Below are positions 53,971-63,948 of a stretch of DNA of 64,000 bases, piece after piece. How positions within the stretch are numbered: position 1 is the stretch's first letter; each line of letters starts with the position of its first letter. A program made the translations under genes and the position numbers. Under the pieces are notes generated by a model. It saw nothing but the letters and a program-made list of their open reading frames with translations, was not told the DNA's origin and did no database searches. The stretch lies in NCBI GenBank assembly GCA_002633025.1, contig NMRB01002368.1, forward strand, positions 31,149 through 95,148, read 5' to 3'. The DNA is from Notospermus geniculatus. Lineage: Eukaryota; Nemertea; Pilidiophora; Heteronemertea; Lineidae.

Positions 53971-54733
53971 AGCCGCGAATCCACTGTCGCGATCTTGGCT
54001 TGAGACGGAGTTGCGTTCCCTTGCGGTCACCTTATAAGGACTTCCGATTGCCATATAAGGTAACCGCAAGGGACGCAACCCCGTCTCAAGCCAAAACCGC
54101 AACAGCTAGTGGATCACCCGCTTTATAAGGACTTCCGATTGCCATATAAAGGCCGTCTCACACGAGCGCCGACTACGGCGTCAACTAGCGCGTTTTGAAA
54201 ACGCCGACAAGCGCACAATTTAGCGCATAGTTGACGCCGTGTGAACGCACGTCCTGCGTTTTTAAAACGCAGGCCCTGCGTTTTCGTGCGTTTTGACGAC
54301 TTCCGGTACGTAGCGTCTCTTCTCTTTGACGCAGAGAATGCAATAAATTAACGCAAAGTAGGCGTTTATAAACGCGCAGTGCGTTTACAAACGCTGCGTT
54401 TTCATGCGTTCTCGTGCGTTCTCATGCGTTTTCATGCGTTCTTAAACGCAGCGTTTGCGTCAATAGACGCACTCTTCTGCGTTTTCGAAAAAGTTTTGGA
54501 CATGTTGAAAACCAATACGTTCAATCAGAGGTCTGCGTTTACAAACGCAGATTTGGTGCACGCAGTGCGTCAACCCTGCGCTTACCATGGGCTCATCTCG
54601 GCGTTTCATAAACGCCCGTAGGCGCACGGCCTAAACGCCGGATAAAACGCTCGTGTGAGATGGGTTTAAGGTACCCACAAGGGAACGCAACCCCGTCTCA
54701 AGCCAATTCACGACAGCGGATTCGCCGCTTTAG
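53968..54733. mobile_element. TAAAGCCGCGAATCCACTG element, partly duplicated
   Basis: TAAAGCCGCGAATCCACTGT pairs with ACAGCGGATTCGCCGCTTTA at 54714-54733. An inner complete-looking copy ends GTGGATCACCCGCTTTA at 54124. GGCTTGAGACGGAGTTGCGT, CTTGCGG and ATAAGGACTTCCGATTGCCA recur. A second element lies within (54147-54668). Confidence 0.75.
54147..54668. mobile_element. MITE TAAAGGCCGTCTCACACGAG with AAACGC word array
   Basis: TAAAGGCCGTCTCACACGAG is inverted as CGCTCGTGTGAGATGGGTTTA. The interior is a long series of GCGTTTATAAACGC, GTGCGTTTACAAACGC and CGTTTTCATGCGTT words. The flanks ATTGCCATATA / AAGGTACC are contiguous at 54047-54064, giving an empty site. Confidence 0.85.
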
Positions 54734-54744
54734 AATGACAAGTT

Positions 54745-55193
54745 TACGGTGGCCCATAAATAGGGCCTAAGGGACATTATTTTTAATTTTTCAATTTATA
54801 TTTTTATTCTTTTCATACTTTTCTCTGTGGAATAAACGTTATTCCGTGGAATAAACTTATCTCCACATGGAGTAAACGTTTCTCCGCGGAAATAACTTTA
54901 TTCCGTGGAGTAAACTTTTCTCCGTGGAATATTCCGTGGAGTCAACTTTACTCTGCTTGGAGTAAACTTTTCTTCGCATGGACTGAAGTCAGGTTCGATT
55001 TCCGCGGAGAAAAGTTTAGGCTACTCCACGTGGAGATAAGTTTACTCCACGGAATAAAATTATTTCCGAGAGAGAAGTTTACTTGATCGCGGAGAAAATT
55101 TTACTCCACGGAATAAAGTTCATTCCACGGAGAAAAGCATGAAAAAAATAAAAATATAAAATGAAAAATAAATGTCCCTTATGGGCCACCGTA
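54745..55193. mobile_element. TACGGTGGC foldback C with CTCCGTGGAATAAACTT array
   Basis: TACGGTGGCCCATAAATAGG and TTATGGGCCACCGTA ends match those at 27124-27667; the interior instead consists of about 18 words such as ATTCCGTGGAGTAAACTTT in both directions. Confidence 0.85.
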
Positions 55194-55550
55194 CAAGTTA
55201 GAGAAATCGGAGGAAATAAAAAACAAAATAAAATTCTTTATAAATGCCTCTTTTCTGCTTCCATAATGATATTGATATCAAATTTGATATTTTGACATAT
55301 CTGGAGATTTGGCACAGTAAAGCGACTTGAAACTGGTATCGCAACATCATAGCTCATTCAAGGATGTTATTGCAACTGAAATTTTCAGTTTGCACCTGCT
55401 CGGTCGCATGATTTATTTGCTGATCATGGTGAGATTTGATATGCAAATTTGATAACATGAGATAAACCTGGTGATGGTAGAAGCCTGAAACCTTCACCTA
55501 CACCTAGGTTATCAAGGATGGCCATTCAGATTACGCAATGACCTTGAAGG

Positions 55551-55573
55551 CCAGAGGTCAAGGTCAAGGTCAA
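55551..55573 (+). promoter_or_regulatory. Cluster of AGGTCA half-sites
   Basis: AGAGGTCAAGGTCAAGGTCA gives three AGGTCA-type half-sites in a row (nuclear-receptor half-site, with the TCAAGGTCA extension used by monomeric receptors). A related GCCAAGGTCACAGTC follows at 55691. May be chance within a repeat. Confidence 0.3.
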
Positions 55574-55759
55574 ACAGTTCTAAAATCCAAATCTGCTGAG
55601 AATTTCAGGAGAAAACTAATTAGAAGCCTGCATTAACCATCTCCTATAGGTTCAATCAAGGATGCCTGTTCCAGTTACGCAATACTTCTCAAGGGCAGAG
55701 GCCAAGGTCACAGTCAACCAGCTCTACAGTAGTAAACTTCTCACACCTTCAACTGGAAA

Positions 55760-55905
55760 TTGGCTAGTAGTATATTGGCAGAACCTAGTAACTACATGTA
55801 CATTTTTTTGATTTTGATAAAAACAAAGAAAACCAAACCTAGTAACTACAAAAATGGTGTTAACTCGGTTTTCTCAGCCAAATGTCAGTTACTAGGTTCT
55901 ACCAC
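55760..55905. repeat. Inverted repeat AGAACCTAGTAACTAC
   Basis: GCAGAACCTAGTAACTACAT and CAGTTACTAGGTTCTACC are inverted, and AACCTAGTAACTAC recurs in the middle. No coding sense. Confidence 0.6.
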
Positions 55906-56880
55906 TGGACGGCAGCACTGTCTTCAGGATCGGAAACCACTGGCATCATTGTGTTTCACAGGTCGGCGCTAGGCGGCGTTATGGACGCACCAACCTGTGT
56001 CCGCACGAGCCGCATCACGCCGAATTTGGCGTAAAAAGTAATACGCGGACACATCACCGCCTCAACTCGACGCAAGGAAACCAACCGCCGCGTAGCGGCA
56101 AATCAGCGAAGCTTGCTAATTACGTATGCGTTTCACAGCAATCATTTTGGCCTTGGACAGGAAAATTCGCCTGAAAATTCACCTGATACTGAATTTACAA
56201 GAGTAAGACGGGCGTTCAAACCGTACAGGATCGGTGTGTATCATAATTGTGAGGCGAACTGATGTGAAAACTAGTCCAAAACGGGATCCAGTTATGAGTT
56301 TGAAGCATTTTTTGGTAACCGGCGATGAACATGTGACGTCATCATCTGGCCTATAAATTATTCTCAGGGACGAAACTGCACGAAAACGAATTTAGCCCAT
56401 TCCGCTCGCAACCGGAACACCGGGACCAAATCCCGCGAGATATTGCGAGACTTGGGTTTGGGGTTTAGTCCCGGAGGAAAAATCACCGCCGCCATCTTGA
56501 ATATCTTATTGCGCCCCCACCTATAGCTGGGATAGTGATGCGGCGACCGAACCACCTGGATCTACTTTCGGACTACATCCACTAGAAGATATAGTTCGGT
56601 GAAACTCATCACTTTTGTGTCGAAAAAGAACCTAACGATGGCAGTTTTGGGTTAATTTAATACAATATGACACGCAAAAGTGAATTTTACTAAGATTTTG
56701 TGAGTTATTGTGCGTTTTTGCTCGGCCAAATCGGGATTTCCCCGGGGTTCCCGCCATTATGCCATACAGTACAGAATGTACAGTGCACTGACATGCATTT
56801 CGCTCTTCTGATGCTGTGCGTCCACCGTGCGTTTTCCAGATTCCCAAAACAATAAAATATGCTATTATGGGTTTTCTGAT

Positions 56881-57337
56881 GTAAATATGCGAATAAATTG
56901 ACTTAAATATATTTATTTCATCTGAAATCATCATAAAATGCAATAAAAGTAGCAAATATTTATCAGAGAAATGTCATTTCTTTAGAACTACTTTTACCGC
57001 GGAAGTAGTTCTTCCACACCGGCGCTGTGAGGCGCGACGCATCACAACCCTACGCAAAATGGCGGATTTGACTGTTGTTCGTTAGGGTCACAAACCGACG
57101 CAACNTAAATATGCGAATAAATTGACTTAAATATATTTATTTCATCTGAAATCATCATAAAATACAATAAAAGTAGCAAATATTTATCAGAGAAATGTGA
57201 AATGTCATTTCTTTAGAACTACTTTTACCGCGGAAGTAGTTCTTCCACACCGGCGCTGTGAGGCGCGACGCATCACATAACCCTACGCAAAATGGCGGAT
57301 TTGACTGTTGTTCGTCAGGGTCACAAACCGACGTAAC
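56881..57337 (+). repeat. Direct duplication on both sides of an assembly n
   Basis: TAAATATGCGAATAAATTGA through GGGTCACAAACCGACG is present at 56881-57100 and again at 57106-57334, divided by the n at 57105. Differences are few (GTTAGGG versus GTCAGGG, AATG versus AATGTGAAATG). Probably two haplotype ends left unmerged. Confidence 0.85.
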
Positions 57338-57818
57338 GTCACCAGGTTTTTTGGAGGCTTGTGCCCTGTTGTTCAGGTTGGAAAACGACAAGAGATTTTT
57401 CGAAACTTTTTTCACAGAATTTCTTAGAAATCATAAGGGAATAATATCACGCTAATTTTGAAATGAAAATTGGTGATTCTAAAAATTGTGTTTTTTCTTG
57501 ATATTTTGAAAGTCTAATATTTTCATGATAATTTGCCACAAATCCTAAAGGGGCTGTTCACTTTCGGAACCATTTTCCCAACTAAATTTTCATTATGTNT
57601 ACGGTGAATCGGTAAAATACACAATGTTGGAATCCGCCTATTACATGTAGTTAAATGAAATGGCCAGGGCCATTGTGCTCACCTCTGTGATAAGTCGCCG
57701 TGGTTAAGTGTGAAACTGTGACTCTCATGGTGAGTGTTGAAGGATCAGTACAGATAAGATAAAGCTGAACACACCAAGAAGTATTTTTGTGATCTGATTT
57801 TCATGATCTCTCATTCAC

Positions 57819-57977
57819 CTCTGGGATCTCTTCTATATAGCGCGTGAGGAAGACCCCGATAGGGTAGAAAATCTGCGAAATATTCAGACACGACTTTCCG
57901 ATGTATTTTATGATCTGTTCAGTATTATCAGTCAATGACATAAACTCAGGTGATGGCACCCAGAAGGAGTACAATTT
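57819..57977 (-). CDS. Candidate internal exon, unknown protein
   Basis: 159 nt, exactly 53 codons, between an acceptor (CATTCTATTCAG) and a donor (CCAGAG/GTGAAT). The text KLYSFWVPSPEFMSLTDNTE, then IGKSCLNISQIFYPIGVFLT and RYIEEIPE looks like real, balanced protein with no stops. I do not recognise the family. Confidence 0.35.
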
Positions 57978-58634
57978 CTGAATAGAATGAATACAAGTGG
58001 TATTTGTGAACAAACTGCTTTCCTGTCCAGGTCACAGATGTCAAAAATTCTATTTTTCAAGATGGCCACCTGGTGGCCACACGTGACGTTCGTTGGGACT
58101 GAAAGGGGCTGTTTCACTTTGAATTCAACATTGCGATTTGTGATCCGTGGGAAAACTGAAAGAGCTATGATCTTGCAATTTGGAGGGATAATTCTGTGTT
58201 TCAGACCAATTTAAATGGTACAACAATCAATAACATTTGAAGTAATTATGGTTTCCGATCTCAAGATCGGAAACCATATTGTGTTTGGTCATGGTGTCTG
58301 TCTGTGTGTACTTACAGACGCGCCCTTGTGAGGAAGTTTGTGCGTACCATAAATCTCTGTGGGGCAATGATTCCTTGTGGGGAAAAAAACGGTACCCCAC
58401 AAGATTTCACACTTCAAAATCCTTATGGGGCTGAATCAAGCGTGCTGAGCACGTGGTCTTTTTACCCCACAAGAACCACACAGTTCACCACACGGCAAGT
58501 ACTGTGTGCACACGTATATTTTAATGTTAGCTTTTGCCCATAGGTGACGCGGTCGGGCTTTCTACCTCACTCTAGGACCAAAGCAAATCATATCACACAT
58601 TTGCCGCCCTGTATTAGAGGTGGGACCAATTTAC

Positions 58635-58821
58635 CTAGGACGAGGTTGATGCTTTCCCGAAGTATGACGGAAAGGCCCGAGTAACATTCGTGTCCACACG
58701 CTGATTGTTTTGTTGTCATGGATGGTTGTCGCCGGTCAGCATCAGTTCGATCAAAGCTGTTTTCCCGTGTTTGTCGGATGATTTTAAGTAAGTTGTTACG
58801 TATTTTGGTGATATAAATCAC
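58635..58821 (-). CDS. Candidate first exon, unknown protein
   Basis: ATG at 58821, then ITKIRNNLLKIIRQTRENSF, ADRRQPSMTTKQSACGHECY and SGLSVILRESINLVL, ending at CTAG/GTAAAT. Frame phase 1 at the donor does not fit the 57977 exon, so if both belong to one gene an exon is missing between them. Low confidence. Confidence 0.25.
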
Positions 58822-59210
58822 GAAATGATAATGGAGAGTCTTTCGAAATGTACTGTAGTACCGAACTTTGGCTCAATTTGACGGAGGAATGCAGTGTGAG
58901 TGTAAAAATTGAGGACTTGTGGGGCACCATCCATCGATCCATGCACATGATGCATGCATGGCATGCATGGGCACTGACTCACTNAGGATGCGATATATCG
59001 GGTGTCCCCCCAAAAAGTGGAAACTTTTTGTCTCGCAATATCTCACTTATTTTACTGCCAAAATCTTTGAAATTTCGCAGAGACCACCTTCAGCATATCG
59101 CCAGCAACCCCTGCAAACATCAAACGTATCGGATAAAATTCCTGTGAGTACTGTCCAAATCAAAATTGCATTTCCAAAAATACAATATCAGAGAAAATTA
59201 CCTATTTCAA

Positions 59211-59295
59211 CTAATGTTCGATGTGTCCTCCATCCTCTTCTACCACCATTCTCAGCCGTTTCTTCCATCCTGAAATGCTCCGACGAATTTCGACT
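59211..59295 (-). pseudogene. mariner-like transposase C-terminus
   Basis: The minus strand reads SISGWKKRLRMVVEEDGGHI, then EH and a stop, the usual end of mariner-type transposases (R...C....GGHIEH). ATATCGGGTGTCCCCCC with AAAAAGTGG at 58994-59020 resembles the mariner terminal sequence. The remainder is lost or beyond the n at 58984. Confidence 0.6.
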
Positions 59296-59669
59296 AATGA
59301 AATTTCTTCCAAGAAATTAGGATCTTGTCCTTTAACTCCTCCTCTTTGAATTTTTTTATTTCATCCGCGATACACCTTTTCTTTGAGCGAGTCCCATTTC
59401 GAGTAGTGCATGTGGTTGCAATCAGGACCAGGTTCTATACCCATGTTTTATATAGACCCTAGGAATTCAATGGATGGATCATGTTTCATCCCATATGTTG
59501 CGGTCATGGTGACATCGATATGTCAGACTTGATATTCTCAAATATCTCATCCTGTAATGGATTAAGAGGCATGGGACCTGGGGCCTTATTCACGAAAGGC
59601 CCGCAAAATTTGCGTGCACGCAAAGTGCCATTTTTGCGATATTTCTTATTCATGAAGCCCACGCATCGN

Positions 59670-61162
59670 ATCAAACTGGGCACCGTAGAATTTGGCCAAA
59701 ATGTCTGTTTTTACTCGCCGTACGGGCCCCGGAGTGGATATGTGACCTAGGCTTTAGCTTCTGACGTCAAATGGTAAGAACTATGAGCTCACAGACCGCC
59801 ATCTTTTTTTGGGAAGGTCTACAGAAAGGGGTCCAAACGAATGAGTATCGGTTCCAGACGATGCAGTCAACAACACGATGTTTGCGACAGCTCGCGATTT
59901 TGCTTCGGCTATAACCTTGAAGTGGTTGAAATTTGAACCCTTTTTCTTTTCTACCCCTGTCAACACTATGGTGGATATTGTCGGTAATGGTAATTTCCTA
60001 TCCTCTACACACAGAAAAATATTCGTCTCCACTTGAGATAAGTGGGGTGTTGTTGAAGCGCTTTGAAACACAAATATCTCGTATTTGAGATAATAATATC
60101 TCGAATCGAGAAAGCATCTGTCCAATGACAAAACTTGATACATGTATATCTGTGACACAACCTGAGACAAATTGCGTGTTAAGCCTTCCGATACACAATG
60201 TGTCTCACGCTTAAGGTATCAATAGGGAGTTTTCGCAAATCTGACGAAAAACGAAGTACGAAATACGAAATTGGACGTCATATCCATGACGTAATGTATT
60301 TCAGGAAATGGTTGGTACCACAAATGTCCCTCCTGCCAGTGCGTCTTTTAGCATGTCATGTAAGATCGAAAGAGTTATGGCGCTTCTTGAATTTTTAAAT
60401 TTCCAATTCGTATCAACGAAGTGGAAACGAAAGATAAATTTAAAAGTTTAATATACACCGTACCTCTGTCGTTCTAACATCATACGCTAAAAGACGCTCT
60501 TGCAGCAGGCGATATTTGTGGTACCAGCCATTTCCTGAAATACATTACGTCATAGATATGACGTCCAATTTCGTATTTCGTACTTCGTTTTTCGTCAGAT
60601 TTGCGAAAACTCCCTAATAATATCGGACCGAGATAATTGGTCATCGCAAATAAACTGGATCAACACGGGCCACCAGTTCGACATGACGAGACAACAATGT
60701 TGTAATTCGCAAAAATTAAATACAGAAACGCTGATTCACGATTAAGCAAACACAAACGAATATTGATAAACTATGGTTTGAAATCGGAGACACAAATTTT
60801 AGGTTGTGAATGTTTCCCTTTCAAAATTATAAAAACAATAATTGCAGAGCATCGGTTTTCTCTCAACCATACAAGAGATTTTGTGCTGTGCATTGGTATA
60901 CCCCGTCCAAGCTTCTCGGCCTATTGGCTAAGGCTAAAGCTATTACGAAATTTAAGAGTTGCGGTCTTTGCAAGTTGCAAAGTTATGCAACCAGGACCAA
61001 AAAACTCAACTGTTGGGTTGATGCAACCGTGCAGTTGGTTATAAACAACCCAACAATCCGTAAATTCATATCAAAATGAACGTCATCTCAGCTGCGCACT
61101 TTCTAGTCTCAAGGGTAGATGACAGTTCACTCAGGTCAACATACCGGTATATACATCTCTCT
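59670..61162. repeat. Segmental duplication copy 2 (pairs with 51432-52332)
   Basis: It begins right after the n at 59669 with ATCAAACTGGGCACCGTAGA, as at 51430, and follows copy 1 through the TAAAGCC MITE end and the flanking unit. It has extra sequence 60080-60715 that holds a TAGGGAG MITE. High identity over about 0.8 kb in total. Confidence 0.85.
60233..60616. mobile_element. TAGGGAG-type MITE 2
   Basis: TAGGGAGTTTTCGCAAATCT and AGATTTGCGAAAACTCCCTA are inverted; arms of more than 100 bp include GACGAAAAACGAAGTACGAA and ATGACGTAATGTATTTCAGG. Absent from the paralogous position in copy 1. Confidence 0.85.
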
Positions 61163-61944
61163 AAAGGCTCGTCTACACGATCATACATTTGTTCAAAACA
61201 TCATCATACATTTGTATGATGATGTCCAAGCTTGTTGGTCGATTTCTGTCTTGTGACAATGCAGCTAAAATTTTGAACATCATCATACATTGTTCAAAGC
61301 AGCATCATAATCTTGTATGATGATGTTCAAGTTTGTTGCGGATTTCGATCTACAGTCCAACATTCATGGACATTGTATGATGAAGTATGATGGAGAAAGG
61401 ATAATGTTGGATGATGTTCAAGTTTGTTGGGAAAACCGTCCACACGATCATACATTTGTGCCTGAACATCATCACACATTTTTGGGGGGATGTTTTGCAT
61501 TGGCAAGATGAAACATGCAGCTAAAAATTTGAACATCATCATACATGTTCAGGTTTGTTGGGAAAACAGTCCACACGATCATACATTTGTCCATGAACAT
61601 CATCACACAAATTTGAACATCATCATACATGTTGGTTGCTGTTCAAGTTTGTTGGGAAAACAACCTACACAATCAAATCTGTCCATGAACATCATCATAC
61701 AAATGTATGAGGATGTTTTGAACAAATGTATGATCGTGTAGACGGGCCTTCATGGACAAATGTATGATCGGTGTGGACCGTTTTCCCAACAAGCTTGAAT
61801 AGTATCCAACACGTATGATGATGTTCAAACCCTTAGCTGCATTGTGTAGACGGAAATCCACAACAAGCTTGGACATCATCATACATCATCATACATTTGT
61901 ATGATGATGTTTTGAACAAATGTATGATCGTGCAGACGGGCCTT
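61163..61944. mobile_element. MITE TAAAGGCTCGTCTACACGAT with CATCATACA array
   Basis: TAAAGGCTCGTCTACACGAT and a complement ending CAGACGGGCCTTA bound an array of ACATCATCATACATTTGTAT, TGATGATGTTCAAGTTTGTT and CACACGATCATACATTTG words in both directions. Another internal end (GTGTAGACGGGCCTT) at 61736-61750 suggests two merged copies. Confidence 0.8.
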
Positions 61945-61950
61945 AGGTAA

Positions 61951-62076
61951 TAATAGGGAGGTTTCGCAAGCGCCCGGTTAGGCCCTACGACGACGTTTAT
62001 CTAGTGTGGGTACACCCAAACAATAGATAAACGTCGTCGTATGGCCTAACCGGGCGCTTGCAAAACCTCCCTATTA
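61951..62076. mobile_element. TAGGGAG-type MITE 3
   Basis: TAATAGGGAGGTTTCGCAAG and its near complement CTTGCAAAACCTCCCTATTA; arms continue CGCCCGGTTAGGCC and ACGACGACGTTTATCT. 126 bp, nearly perfect palindrome. Confidence 0.85.
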
Positions 62077-63948
62077 TGAGTACTCACAGTGACATTTCGT
62101 TGTCTCCAGATAAGAGCACAATATATTGGTTCGCTATGGAGCCGCTTGGAGCGCTAGCTGCGGCCATATGGACCCCTATTTTCACACCAGTTTTGAAGCT
62201 ATTTTTAGAGGTCCGTCAGCGAAATTTTACTTCACGTTTACGGCCTTATTTTGCGATATATTGACGTCATATTGCGTCTGGTGATAGTGTACCACTAGCT
62301 TTCCGGGTTCGATACGCGGGGCGTGTTCTTTGCCTTGACTTTTTTTTGTTTCTTCTTTTACCTTTCTGTTTTAATTAATCGTGAACGCTAGGAATTGCGT
62401 GGTCGCGTCGATTTTTCGTAGGTGTGGGCAGCCATCCCTGCGTTCACATGTTCAGCCAGCCCAAGCTTTTTCCCTGGCGTGAGATTCGTGTGCAGCGAGT
62501 TCTCCCCAACCATGCTTATTCGACATAGCGAACCTCTGTCGCCACCAGGCTTGTTGTCCAGAAAATTTGACTGGAGACGGTCGTATGTCAACTTGAGATA
62601 TCAGTTATTTGTACCGAGTTTCAGAGATCTCAACTTGAGATCCAAAAGTAACTTCTTTTACGGACAAGCGTTCAAGTGATTTTTATCTCAAGTGGAAATG
62701 AATATTTTTCTGTGTGTATAGAACCCTGTCAGGCCGCGTTTTGCATGTTGCCGTGCCCCATTCCACCGCCCTCCATCCTTGGGCACCACATACTGCCTCC
62801 CCTATAGGCCTGTACTCCGTTTTTTTTGTGGTCAACTTCAACCCGGAACGTTGGTGTATCGTCATTAAAAATGGCCTACCTTAACTTTGGATGGGCCATC
62901 CTAGATTCTGTCCCTCTTTCGCCAGTTCGACCACAGAATCCGCGGAACGCCGGTCTTTTCAAATCGACATAATTCCACAGACTCCCGATAATACTTTACG
63001 AGGCTGCAGCTTCACATCGAACTCGAGTTTACCTGCAGACAGTGGATTTCCGGAAGAAAATTTTTTTGCCCGAGATCTTGGACACCTGCCAGTCAGTTGC
63101 AGAAAACTTTGACTTGGACCACATGTCAGGGAACATTGCCTATAATATCAATTACAAAGAATGCTCTTCGCCAGCCACTGAGCGTGTTGCTTTTGATCAA
63201 CCTGGTATGGAATCCAAACAAGGGGGACCTTGAGGGGCAGTGACTTTTTATGCATTTTATGAATACCTGGAAATCTCTCCCGATTTACAGTCGATTCGAA
63301 GAGCATGGGGATGTGGGTGTGTTTCAAAAAGTGTTCCGTCTGACACCAGAAAATTTTCACCATTCTTTTGTCAACTGGTGAAAGGCTGTTTCTTGAAACT
63401 CTACAATATTCATGTCAGATCTAGGTATCATGGAGCTCTAAGTAATGGCACTGGAAACTAATTGATCTTTTAACCCTTTAAAGTCTGACAGCGGAAAGTA
63501 GTTTTGGTGCCGGACAGAACGATAAATGTTGCTGGTAAGCTCAATATTTTTTGATACCCTCCTTCAAATGAGTGTACACTGCTGTACATCCCAGATGGAG
63601 AAACTAATAGTTAAAGGTCTATTATCAAATACTACATTTGATTTTTGTAAAATCAATGGCACAAATCTTTGTGATCATTTCAAAGTTAAATTTTGCCCCA
63701 TTCTGTTGGGTGACCAATTTTGAAACACACCCATGTTCACTAGGCTCTGGCTCTATACAAGTGTCTCCAAAATGGCTCACTATGGCACCATCGGAGACTC
63801 GAGAACTGTATGATTGCTTGAAAACACTTGTATAGTGAAAAAAAACAACCAGGACTGGCGAAATAATGTAAGGGGGGGGGGCCCTTGTATAACGGTACAA
63901 GGATGGCTGGATGGTGCTCTTTATCACGACCCGTCGAACTGTCGTTAG
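62077..63948. other. No convincing gene
   Basis: Short open stretches (for example DTCQSVAENFDLDHMSGNIA near 63080) look somewhat protein-like but lack splice sites or a recognisable family. TTAACCCTTTAAAG at 63472 resembles a piggyBac-type end without a partner in the window. Confidence 0.35.

Larger units (their letters stand above)
60003..62721. mobile_element. Possible TIR element TACACACAGAAAAATATT
   Basis: TACACACAGAAAAATATTCG with TCTCCACTTGAGATAA at 60005-60040 is inverted at 62686-62720 (TTATCTCAAGTGGAAATGAA, TATTTTTCTGTGTGTA). Copy 1 at 51758 has only the left end. The 2.7-kb span contains several other MITEs, so its integrity is uncertain. Confidence 0.5.

Noticed and set aside
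54379-54621. Ala/Phe-rich ORFs across 54.4-54.6 kb
   Set aside because: By-products of the AAACGC word array in a MITE.
61317-61882. Met/His-rich ORFs in the CATCATACA region
   Set aside because: Translations of the CATCATACA word array.
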